Assembly: GCA_000171875.1 (NCBI GenBank)
Contig: ABHI01000002.1
Span: 124,001-188,000 of the forward strand
Origin: Flavobacteriales bacterium ALC-1
GTDB taxonomy: Bacteria; Bacteroidota; Bacteroidia; Flavobacteriales; Flavobacteriaceae
Direction of reading: 5' to 3'
DNA length: 64,000 bases
In this document: in pieces, positions 5,126 to 11,937 of the stretch
How the letters are laid out: each line of letters starts with the position of its first letter
How positions within the stretch are numbered: position 1 is the first letter of the stretch
Position numbers and translations under genes: made by a program
Notes under the pieces: generated by a model
Told to the model about the DNA's origin: nothing
The model's input: the letters and a program-made list of their open reading frames with translations, nothing else
Database searches by the model: none

Positions 5126-5156
5126 CAAAGATGGAAACTAATTTTAAAAAAACAAA
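5126..5156 (-). promoter_or_regulatory. Promoter P2 for leader 2, TPR gene and tRNA array
   Basis: Minus-strand TTTG (5156-5153), 19-nt spacer and CATCTTTG (5133-5126) match the Bacteroidetes -33/-7 pattern (TAnnTTTG) with one mismatch. Transcription would begin near 5119. Confidence 0.7.
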
Positions 5157-5340
5157 TAAAATTTAAATTTATTTTATTGATTATCAATTAGTTACATTAT
5201 TTTTGAGACATAACAATTCTTGTCCGCATTATGCAGATCCTAGAAGGTTTTTGGCAAGCGTCTGTCTCCCAATTGCTTAGTCTTCAATACGTGTTATTTT
5301 ATTTTTTAAAGTCTAGTTTCAAATTCTTTTAAATTTTTTC
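5157..5340 (-). other. AT-rich spacer between terminator T1 and promoter P2
   Basis: Only very short frames (10 codons or fewer) are present. Readthrough of T1 would carry transcription across this stretch into leader 2, so the two leaders could act in series. No other feature recognised. Confidence 0.4.
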
Positions 5341-5369
5341 ATAAAAAAAGCGTCCAATTTCTTGGACGC
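5341..5369 (-). terminator. Leader terminator T1
   Basis: Minus-strand GCGTCCAA-GAAA-TTGGACGC (GNRA-type loop) is followed by seven T residues. It lies 40 nt after the stop of the 38-codon ORF. Its 5' arm GGCGTCC (5370-5364) can pair with GGACGTT inside that ORF (5438-5432) through five Watson-Crick and two G-U pairs. Confidence 0.88.
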
Positions 5370-5408
5370 CTATACTATTTATAATTTTTGTGCTTAAATC
5401 ATCTGTTA

Positions 5409-5525
5409 TTAATGATTAAAAATAGATACATAACGTCCTTGTCGTTGAAATAATTCAATATTTCCACGATAATCCCACTGACACATCAGTGATTTAGGTG
5501 CTCTATGTACTATTGTTTTGATCAT
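5409..5525 (-). CDS. Leader peptide 1: 38-aa ORF containing all 20 amino acids
   Basis: ATG at 5525, TAA at 5411-5409. The peptide starts MIKTIVHRAP, continues through a CQWDYRGN segment at residues 15-22 and ends SIFNH. By residue 26 every one of the 20 amino acids has been used, with only six repeats (Ile twice more; Lys, Arg, Met and Leu once more). The candidate antiterminator segment follows at codons 30-32. It has its own promoter so close that the mRNA would be almost leaderless, and its own terminator. The start resembles leader 2 (M-I/L-K-x-I-V). It may be a sensor leader peptide or a conserved small protein; nothing in it suggests an enzyme or membrane role. Confidence 0.6.
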   Translation of the reverse strand: MIKTIVHRAPKSLMCQWDYRGNIELFQRQGRYVSIFNH

Positions 5526-5533
5526 TAGTGGTG

Positions 5534-5566
5534 CAAATATGATAAATTCTTCAATTAAAACCCAAA
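5534..5566 (-). promoter_or_regulatory. Promoter P1 for leader peptide 1
   Basis: Minus-strand TTTG (5566-5563), 21-nt spacer and CATATTTG (5541-5534), one mismatch from TAnnTTTG. The ATG lies only 8 nt after the -7 box, so the transcript would be leaderless or nearly so. Confidence 0.65.
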
Positions 5567-5659
5567 TATTTAAGTAATTATGTTTCTCTCAAAATTCATT
5601 ATTCATTAAAACTTTACCTCTTTTTGTAATGTTTATTGGACTATATAGACTTAGGTGTT

Positions 5660-6502
5660 ATGATTTACAATTTCAAAGAATTTTCTACCAACGCTATATT
5701 TAATATTGGCAATGAAACAAATTTAAAATCGTTTAGTAAAGCTAAGCAAACTGAATTATACACTTTTATTTGGGCAAATTTTGAAGCTATTGAAATCATT
5801 ATAGATAGTATTCCTTTTACTATTGAACCTCATAGTATTTTAGCTTTAACTCCTATTCAATATTTACAATATATAAAAGGAGGTGATGCCATTATTTATC
5901 AATTTAATAGAGAATTTTATTGTATTAAAGATCACGACCATGAAGTGAGTTGTGTAGGTATTCTATTTTTTGGTAATACTAATATTCCAGTTATTCATTT
6001 AGATAAAAAAGAGCAACAAAAATTTAAAACCCTCCATGAAGTTTTTATTGATGAATTAGAAACCGAAGATAACATCCAAGCCGAAATGCTTAGAATGTTA
6101 ATGGGAAGATTTATTATAAAAAGTACACGCCTATTAAAGGCTAAAGAGGGTATTGTTGAAACACCTAAGAGCACCAAAGTAGATTTGTTACGAGAATTTA
6201 ACTTCTTGGTAGAACAACATTTTAAAAAAGAGCATAGTGTTTCTTTTTATGCAGATATGTTGTTTCGTTCGCCTAAAACCTTATCCAATAATTTTGCTAA
6301 ACTTAATAGAAGTCCATTGCAAATTATACATGAACGAGTTGTCCTAGAAGCAAAACGTTTATTAACGTATTCAGATAAAACAGCAAAAGAAATTGCATAT
6401 GAAATTGGTTTTGATGATGCATCACACTTAAGCCGATTGTTTAAAAAGTATACGTCTCAGTCACCATCTGACTATAAAAAAGGTCTAAAAACTATAGGTT
6501 AG
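5660..6502 (+). CDS. AraC-family transcriptional regulator
   Basis: A 280-residue regulator. The N-terminal about 150 residues form a cupin-like sensing domain (MIYNFKEFSTNAIFNI at the start). The C-terminal about 100 residues carry the two AraC helix-turn-helix units: SVSFYADMLFRSPKTLSNNF and the diagnostic TAKEIAYEIGFDDASHLSRL followed by FKKYTSQSPSDYKK. I chose ATG 5660; a frame opening with TTG at 5636 adds eight residues. It sits at the head of a region with three identical-architecture operator/promoter copies (6502, 6749, 9575), whose most likely binder is this protein. The inducer is unknown. Confidence 0.92.
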   Translation: MIYNFKEFSTNAIFNIGNETNLKSFSKAKQTELYTFIWANFEAIEIIIDSIPFTIEPHSILALTPIQYLQYIKGGDAIIYQFNREFYCIKDHDHEVSCVGILFFGNTNIPVIHLDKKEQQKFKTLHEVFIDELETEDNIQAEMLRMLMGRFIIKSTRLLKAKEGIVETPKSTKVDLLREFNFLVEQHFKKEHSVSFYADMLFRSPKTLSNNFAKLNRSPLQIIHERVVLEAKRLLTYSDKTAKEIAYEIGFDDASHLSRLFKKYTSQSPSDYKKGLKTIG

Positions 6503-6566
6503 GAAAAATTGACAAGTCCTTGGGCAAATTATTCATTCTTTAATACCTGCTTCTACTCCATCTTTG
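6502..6566 (+). promoter_or_regulatory. Operator/promoter copy 1 of three
   Basis: GGAAAAATTGACAAGTCC at 6502-6519, then TTGGGCAAATTATTCATTC, and a -7 box CATCTTTG at 6559-6566. The G of GACAAG is exactly 48 nt before the -7 box, as in the copies at 6749 and 9575. It precedes the small ORF at 6593. Probable AraC-type activator site. Confidence 0.7.
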
Positions 6567-6592
6567 CATTGTAATACTAAAACAATAACAAG

Positions 6593-6745
6593 ATGAAAAT
6601 TAAAAACAAATCGATATTCAATCTTATTGAAATATTTAGAACCAGCCCTAAACGAATAGTGAACACAATTCTTCCAAAAACGCATTGTGAACATGAACAT
6701 ATTCACGATTTCTATTGTGATGCAGAAAAACCTCACATCAACTAA
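6593..6745 (+). CDS. Small Cys/His-rich protein (50 aa)
   Basis: A 50-codon ORF directly behind operator copy 1. The C-terminal half holds CEHEHIHDFYCDAEKPH, a cluster of two Cys and four His plus acidic residues that could bind metal. No signal peptide. A decayed relative lies at 9447 in front of the third operator. I do not recognise a family; expression is suggested only by the well-formed promoter. Confidence 0.5.
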   Translation: MKIKNKSIFNLIEIFRTSPKRIVNTILPKTHCEHEHIHDFYCDAEKPHIN

Positions 6746-6748
6746 TAA

Positions 6749-6813
6749 GGAAAAAATGACAAGCCATAGGGAATTATAATCATTTTATAAAACCCTAATC
6801 GGTCGCAACTTTG
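6749..6813 (+). promoter_or_regulatory. Operator/promoter copy 2 of three
   Basis: GGAAAAAATGACAAGCCATA (6749-6768) followed by GGGAATTATAATCATTTTAT, and -7 box CAACTTTG at 6806-6813. GACAAG again starts 48 nt before the -7 box. It drives the AhpD-like and cupredoxin-like genes. Confidence 0.75.
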
Positions 6814-6882
6814 TACCAACAAAAAATTCAAAATAAATAACAACGAAACGCTGAATAAAACTCAGTATAAAATTTAAAAATT

Positions 6883-7431
6883 ATGAACACATTTAATGTA
6901 CCAACAAGAGAAGAGGTTAGTCCTAACAATCAAGCAATTTTTGATAACCTTAATAAAGCTTTAGGTTTCGTTCCTAATCTTTATGCAGCTTACGCAAATA
7001 GTGATACAGCTTTAGAAAACTATCTAAACTTTGCTAATGCTAAAACATCGTTATCTGCAAAAGAAAAAGAGGCAGTAAACTTAGCTGTTAGTGAAGTAAA
7101 TAGCTGCATTTATTGCTTATCTGCTCACACAACAATAGGAAAAATGAACGGCTTTACAGACGAGCAAATCTTAGAATTAAGAGCAGGTTATTCTTCAGTA
7201 AATAACAAATTAGATGCATTAGCTAAATTGGCAAAAAACATTACTGAAAACAGAGGCCAAACAGATGAAGCTGTTTTAGAGAGTTTCTTTAATGCTGGTT
7301 ATACAAAAGGTAACTTAATTGATACGATTTCTTTAGTAGGAGATAAAACAATCTCTAACTATGTACACAGTACAACTCAGGTTCCTGTAGATTTCCCAGT
7401 AGCGCAACCTTTAGAATTAGAAACCATATAA
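6883..7431 (+). CDS. Carboxymuconolactone decarboxylase/AhpD-like protein
   Basis: A 182-residue soluble, all-helical protein of the AhpD/CMD family. The redox motif C75-IY-C78 followed by H82 (NSCIYCLSAHT) is the peroxidase-related signature: disulfide exchange with peroxiredoxin-type partners or direct peroxide reduction. Helix PNLYAAYANSDTALENYLNF precedes it, as in the family. It has an operator-linked promoter (copy 2) about 70 nt upstream, and the cupredoxin-like gene follows after 28 nt, so the two are probably one operon under the AraC regulator. The reaction is inferred from the motif; the substrate is unknown. Confidence 0.88.
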   Translation: MNTFNVPTREEVSPNNQAIFDNLNKALGFVPNLYAAYANSDTALENYLNFANAKTSLSAKEKEAVNLAVSEVNSCIYCLSAHTTIGKMNGFTDEQILELRAGYSSVNNKLDALAKLAKNITENRGQTDEAVLESFFNAGYTKGNLIDTISLVGDKTISNYVHSTTQVPVDFPVAQPLELETI

Positions 7432-7459
7432 TTAATAACAAACTATAAATTTTAAAATC

Positions 7460-7843
7460 ATGAAAAAAATCATTTTAATATTAGTAATCGCATTAACCTT
7501 TACATTAACTGGCAATGCACAAGACAAAATGAAAACTAAAGCAACTGTTGTTTCTTTAGAACAGACAAAAGGAGAATTTACTCAAAAAGAAATCTCTTTA
7601 AAAGAAGGAAATTATATTTTTGAAATCTCAAACAATAACGTAGGGCATCAAGTAGGCTTTGTTTTAGTCCCTAAAGGTAAAGATGCTTCTAAGCCAGAAA
7701 ACCATATTTCCACGGCTTATGTTACTAAAGCAGTAGAGAATAATACAAAAGAAACATCTAAAGTAACAGCATTAGTAAAAGGGGAGTATATTTATTTCTG
7801 TCCTTTGAACCCAACCCCTCAATATACTTTAATAGTGAAGTAA
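7460..7843 (+). CDS. Secreted cupredoxin-like protein
   Basis: A 127-residue exported protein: signal peptide ending at GNAQ (residues 1-20), then a single beta-sandwich with the plastocyanin-like pattern KGEYIYFCPLNP. H63 (VGHQVGF) and C114 occupy two places where type 1 copper ligands occur, but the second His and the Met that normally follow the Cys are not seen, so copper binding is doubtful. It is co-transcribed with the AhpD-like gene and ends at a strong terminator. Confidence 0.75.
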   Translation: MKKIILILVIALTFTLTGNAQDKMKTKATVVSLEQTKGEFTQKEISLKEGNYIFEISNNNVGHQVGFVLVPKGKDASKPENHISTAYVTKAVENNTKETSKVTALVKGEYIYFCPLNPTPQYTLIVK

Positions 7844-7876
7844 TTATTTTCGTATATATAGAGTACTAGTTTATAT

Positions 7877-7914
7877 TAAAAAGAGCGACTTTAACTTTAA
7901 GTCGCTCTTTTTAA
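7877..7914 (+). terminator. Intrinsic terminator
   Basis: AAAAAGAGCGACTT and AAGTCGCTCTTTTT form a 14-bp stem with a short loop and a terminal T-run, directly after the cupredoxin-like gene. Confidence 0.9.
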
Positions 7915-7990
7915 TAATTTAAATTGTAAGTTTATCTGATTATATTGACTAAGTATATTAACTTTCAACCCTAACCAAACATCATTTATC

Positions 7991-9328
7991 ATGAAGAAAA
8001 ATTACGCAATTAATGATTTTAATGGGAAAATTATAATGCTCTATGGTTTATTTTTATTACTATCGATATCCATTTATGGACAATCCCAAAGTTCTGAAAA
8101 TACAATAATTAATGTAGATTGGGATGTATGCAGGTATTACCCAAGCCCAAACAGCCATAAATCGACTATAAAAGCTCCTGACCATATTAGGCAAAAAATA
8201 GCTAATGGAGGAGGAGGCTGCTCTAATTTTATTGTTAATTACAATGGTTTTACTCCACAAGCAGAAGCGGCTTTTCAATTTGCCGTAGATATTTGGTCTA
8301 ATTCTATTGAGTCACCTGTACCAATTAGAGTTTCTGCTAACTTTGGGCCTCTTGGCGCTGGTGTATTGGGTGGTGCTGGTCCCGCAAGTTTTAGAACAGT
8401 ATCTGGATCAGGTTTTCCTGCTAATACTGCATTTCCGATTGCTTTAGCAGAAAAATTGACAGGCTCAGAAATAGCTAGCCCACCAGCAACGACCTCTACA
8501 GATATAATTGCAACATTTAGCAGTACAGCTAATTTTTATTTTGGTTTAGATGCTAATCCACCAATTAATCAAGTAGATTTTGTATCTGTAGTTTTGCACG
8601 AACTTGCTCATGGACTAGGTTTTCTCGGTTTTGGAACAGTACCAACTGACAATACGGGGACTCCAGATCCAAACCCACCTGTAGTAGGTGTGTTAAGAAA
8701 CCAAGGCTTTTTAAGCCCTTGGGATATTTTTATTGAAAATGGAACTCCAACAGCCATGACAAGTTTTGGGGATCCATCTGCTGCTTTACTATCAGAATTC
8801 ACAGGAAATAATTTATTTAGTAATGGACCTATTGCAACATCTCAAAATGGGGGTGTAAAACCATCTACATATGCTCCTGCAACATTTAGTGTTGGTTCTA
8901 GCTATAGTCATTGGGATAACTCTACGTTTCCTACGGGTAATCCTAATTCGTTAATGACTTCTTCTATCGCGCCAGGAGAAGCTATACACAACCCTGGATT
9001 AGTTACCCTTGGTTTTATGGAAGATATGGGTTGGTCTATTTGTGGGGGCTCACTTAGTGTTAAGGAATTAACATTAGATACTATTGAAGTAAGCCCTAAT
9101 CCGTTTAATTCTTCAATAACAATTAGAGTGTCTAATAATTTTAATGATGATTATAATATCTCAGTATTAGATATCAATGGACGTGTTATTTTTAATGAAA
9201 CTGAAAAACCAATTAATGGATCTATAGCTATTTCTAATTTAGATGAATTAGAAAGTGCACTTTACTTTATAAAGATTACGAATAAAAATAATGGTGCTAG
9301 TATCACTAAAAAAGTAATTAAGAATTAA
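7991..9328 (+). CDS. Secreted zinc metalloprotease-like protein with T9SS sorting domain
   Basis: A 445-residue exported protein. Signal peptide to about residue 31 (LLSISIYGQS), a central domain with H203-E-L-A-H207 (HELAHGLGF) typical of zincin peptidases, a downstream SYSHWDN segment that often supplies a further His, and a C-terminal type IX sorting domain (about the last 75 residues, VSPNPFNSSITIRV ... FIKITNKNNG ... KKVIKN). The third zinc ligand at the usual HExxHxxGxxH place is missing. The protein should cross the outer membrane through the T9SS. It has no operator copy and stands alone between terminators. Confidence 0.85.
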   Translation: MKKNYAINDFNGKIIMLYGLFLLLSISIYGQSQSSENTIINVDWDVCRYYPSPNSHKSTIKAPDHIRQKIANGGGGCSNFIVNYNGFTPQAEAAFQFAVDIWSNSIESPVPIRVSANFGPLGAGVLGGAGPASFRTVSGSGFPANTAFPIALAEKLTGSEIASPPATTSTDIIATFSSTANFYFGLDANPPINQVDFVSVVLHELAHGLGFLGFGTVPTDNTGTPDPNPPVVGVLRNQGFLSPWDIFIENGTPTAMTSFGDPSAALLSEFTGNNLFSNGPIATSQNGGVKPSTYAPATFSVGSSYSHWDNSTFPTGNPNSLMTSSIAPGEAIHNPGLVTLGFMEDMGWSICGGSLSVKELTLDTIEVSPNPFNSSITIRVSNNFNDDYNISVLDINGRVIFNETEKPINGSIAISNLDELESALYFIKITNKNNGASITKKVIKN

Positions 9329-9335
9329 CGAATTT

Positions 9336-9394
9336 TAATTATTAGTCAAAAAAAGAGCAACCAATTTGGTTGCTCTTTTTTTGACTAATAATTA
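9336..9394. terminator. Long bidirectional hairpin terminator
   Basis: Perfect 29-nt arms separated by one base. The core AAAAAGAGCAACCAA with its complement is shared with the terminators at 11178 and 23565, but the arms here extend far beyond the U-run. Confidence 0.88.
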
Positions 9395-9446
9395 TTTTAA
9401 TTTATAATATACTTCTAGGTCATCATTGTATTTTAATACTAAAACG

Positions 9447-9560
9447 ATGATGCGATTAAATTTAAAAGTAAATTATAAATATCATTGTTCACAAATTATG
9501 TTGTGTAGAAATACTTTTATGACTCCTAATATGATGCTGAAAAACCGTTTGTTAGCTTAA
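9447..9560 (+). pseudogene. Decayed relative of the small Cys/His ORF at 6593
   Basis: A 37-codon frame. The DNA around its start (TAATACTAAAAC..ATGA) resembles that around 6593, and it too sits before an operator copy, but its own operator is absent and most of the Cys/His pattern is lost. It is probably a remnant of a duplicated unit and not a working gene. Confidence 0.3.
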
Positions 9561-9574
9561 AATAGTTATCTAGG

Positions 9575-9639
9575 GGAAAAAAGGACAAGTCTTCGGGAAT
9601 TTCTATCATTTTTTAAAAGCCTTTTTGGTTGCAACTTTG
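9575..9639 (+). promoter_or_regulatory. Operator/promoter copy 3 of three
   Basis: GGAAAAAAGGACAAGTCTTC (9575-9594) followed by GGGAATTTCTATCATTTTTT, with -7 box CAACTTTG at 9632-9639. The distance from GACAAG to the box is again 48 nt. It drives the SusD gene, 20 nt downstream. Confidence 0.75.
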
Positions 9640-9659
9640 TTTTTACAAAAAAAAGCAAT

Positions 9660-11147
9660 ATGAAAAAAAATGTATTTAAATTTATGATGGTAACAGCTAT
9701 AATGTCAGTGGCATATAGTTGTGAAGAAGATTTTATTAACACGGAACCACAAGGGGGTCTAATAACCTTAGACCAGCTTGCAGATGCAGCAGCAGTAAAC
9801 CCCGAAATTGTTGCTGGTACTATGGATGGCGTATATACAACTACGTTTACCGTTGGAACAGGCGGAACAGGTGGTCATGATGATTTTGGTCATAAGGCCT
9901 ATGATATCTTCGGAGACATGTTATCTGGTGATGTAGCCCTTTCGCTAAGTACTTTTGGGTGGTATAGAGCTAGTATTACTGAATTACAGGCTACTCAAGA
10001 TTTTACTTTTGCAGATAATTTCCAAGTATGGAGACATTATTACAGAGTAATAAAGAATGCTAATATTGTAATTGCTACTGTAGGTGGTACAAATTCAGTG
10101 CCTGAAACTGAAGTTAACAGACATATTTTAGGGCAGGCATTGACAATGAGAGCTCATTCTTTGTGGTATTTAACACAGTATATGTCTAGAGATTATTTTC
10201 CTGATGCTGAAATCTTACCAATATATGATGAAACTACACCTCAAGGTCAACCAAAATCAACAACTAATGATGTGTTTGCGTTTATAGAAAGTGATCTAAA
10301 TACTGCGATTTCTCTTTTAGAAGGTTATAGTAGACCTAGTAAAACACAAGTTAATCAATCTGTAGCAAAAGCTACATTGGCTTATGTACTAGCGTCTAAA
10401 CGTAATGCTTGGCCAGAAGTTGCAGCTCTTACTGCAGATGTAATGGCTACAAATGGAGCAACGCTTATGAGTGCAGCAGAAGTTACAGGAGGTTTTAATA
10501 ATGTAGCAACACCAGGATGGTTTTGGGGTGTTGATATTACTGTAGATATCGGTTTAGGTTTAGTATCATGGTGGGGACAAATGGATTATTTTTCATACAG
10601 TTACCCAGCTTTTGGAGATTCTAAAGCCATAGATGAAAATTTATATAACGCAATTCCTGCAGATGATGTTCGTAAAGCTCAATTTTTTACAACTCCTGGT
10701 TCCTTATATTTAATGCCTCTTGACAAATTTTATGATCCAGCAAGACAACCAGCTGGTAGTGGACCAATGGTAAATGATTATGTATACATGCGTCAAGCTG
10801 AAATGGTTTTATTAAATGCTGAGGCTTTAGCAAAATCAGGACAAGATGCTCCTGCAAGAGAAATGTTAAGATCATTAATGGAGTTACGAGTTCCTGACAC
10901 TTCTTATTTGAATGCGCTTTCAGGTACAGCTTTACAAGATGAAATTTATTTACAAACGCGTATTGAGCTTTGGGGTGAAGGTAAATCTTATTTAGCATTG
11001 AAGAGAAACCAAGGTACCGTAAATAGAGGACCAAATCACTTATCTTTGACTGGAGTTCCGATTTCTTATGATGACGAGAGTCTAACTTTTGAAATTCCTG
11101 AGCAAGAATTACAAGATAATATTTTCATAAGTACCCAAAATCAATAA
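9660..11147 (+). CDS. SusD/RagB-family lipoprotein (orphan)
   Basis: A 495-residue outer-membrane lipoprotein: lipobox at C21 (SVAYSCEED), then the helical TPR-like SusD fold (VWRHYYRVIKNANIVI, RAHSLWYLTQYMSRDYFP) and the C-terminal RQAEMVLLNAEALAK ... RIELWGEGKSYLALKRN signature. SusD proteins close the nutrient-loading gate of a SusC TonB-dependent transporter and are nearly always encoded just after susC. No susC is present here, so the partner must lie elsewhere or has been lost. Expression is probably controlled by operator copy 3 and the nearby AraC regulator. Confidence 0.92.
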   Translation: MKKNVFKFMMVTAIMSVAYSCEEDFINTEPQGGLITLDQLADAAAVNPEIVAGTMDGVYTTTFTVGTGGTGGHDDFGHKAYDIFGDMLSGDVALSLSTFGWYRASITELQATQDFTFADNFQVWRHYYRVIKNANIVIATVGGTNSVPETEVNRHILGQALTMRAHSLWYLTQYMSRDYFPDAEILPIYDETTPQGQPKSTTNDVFAFIESDLNTAISLLEGYSRPSKTQVNQSVAKATLAYVLASKRNAWPEVAALTADVMATNGATLMSAAEVTGGFNNVATPGWFWGVDITVDIGLGLVSWWGQMDYFSYSYPAFGDSKAIDENLYNAIPADDVRKAQFFTTPGSLYLMPLDKFYDPARQPAGSGPMVNDYVYMRQAEMVLLNAEALAKSGQDAPAREMLRSLMELRVPDTSYLNALSGTALQDEIYLQTRIELWGEGKSYLALKRNQGTVNRGPNHLSLTGVPISYDDESLTFEIPEQELQDNIFISTQNQ

Positions 11148-11177
11148 TAATTAAAAAATTTAATTATTCTATAAAAG

Positions 11178-11206
11178 AAAGAGCAACCAATTTGGTTGCT
11201 CTTTTT
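11178..11206. terminator. Intrinsic terminator
   Basis: AAAGAGCAACCAA and its complement with a 1-nt loop, followed by TTTTTCTTT. Same core as the terminators at 9336 and 23565. It separates susD from the convergent methyltransferase. Confidence 0.88.
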
Positions 11207-11277
11207 CTTTATATCTAGCATAAAATAATTCGTTGAATACTAACTCTGTAATAAGAGGTTTTAGTTTTGAGAAAAAA

Positions 11278-11937
11278 CTAAAGCCTACGGATTTTAAATA
11301 TATAATTTCTTTCTGCAAAGCGAGTTCTCTCTAATTCTATATCTAATTGAAGGTGATTTTTTAAGGCCATATTTTTAATTTTATCTATCTCACAATCTTG
11401 AGATAAAATCATTAATATGGTTTTATCTTGGCGTTCAGCTAATTGTATAAAAAGGCTGTCGAAATATTCAAAATTTTCACCACAAAACCAAGCCTGCTCT
11501 TTTATATTATTAGGTGCTTTTGGATAATATGGGGGATTTATAAAAATATAATCATAGCTTGGATTGGTAATAACATCAAACAAATCTGAGTTAATAATAT
11601 CTAAAGTTATATTGTTTTTTAAAGAAGCTTCTTTTAATGCGTTTAGCGCACTAGGATTAATATCTGATGCGGTGACTTGTGCACCCTTTTTTGCTGCATA
11701 CAGTGCTACAATACCAGATCCACAACCCAATTCTAAGAGGGTTTTATCTTTAAGTTCTAAGTGTTTTATGTAATCTAATAGTATTTTAGTACTCAAGGTA
11801 TAATGTGGTGGAAAAACATCTGGCATTACCATAACTTCAATACCTTCATAAACATAAGCTCTAGGTTTTAAAAAATACTTCTGAGTTCCGTATTTTAAAA
11901 ATGGATGCGTTAATTTTTTAAGGAGTTGTCTAATCAT
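11278..11937 (-). CDS. Class I SAM-dependent methyltransferase (MTS/HemK type)
   Basis: A 219-residue enzyme with the SAM motif I LELGCGSGIVALYAA, acidic ribose-binding loop ASDINPSA, and the NPPYYP motif used by N-methylating enzymes such as HemK and RsmC. It is the last gene of the minus-strand run that starts at the flippase and overlaps the end of the radical SAM gene by 4 nt (ATGA type), so it is likely translated with it. The substrate is unknown; NPPY points to an amino or amide nitrogen. Confidence 0.85.
   Translation of the reverse strand: MIRQLLKKLTHPFLKYGTQKYFLKPRAYVYEGIEVMVMPDVFPPHYTLSTKILLDYIKHLELKDKTLLELGCGSGIVALYAAKKGAQVTASDINPSALNALKEASLKNNITLDIINSDLFDVITNPSYDYIFINPPYYPKAPNNIKEQAWFCGENFEYFDSLFIQLAERQDKTILMILSQDCEIDKIKNMALKNHLQLDIELERTRFAERNYIFKIRRL

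Noticed and set aside
5636-5659. TTG start for the AraC regulator
   Set aside because: The downstream ATG at 5660 gives the usual N-terminus of the family; the eight extra residues have no support.
10687-11034. 115-codon minus-strand frame inside susD
   Set aside because: Antisense shadow of a well-supported SusD coding region.
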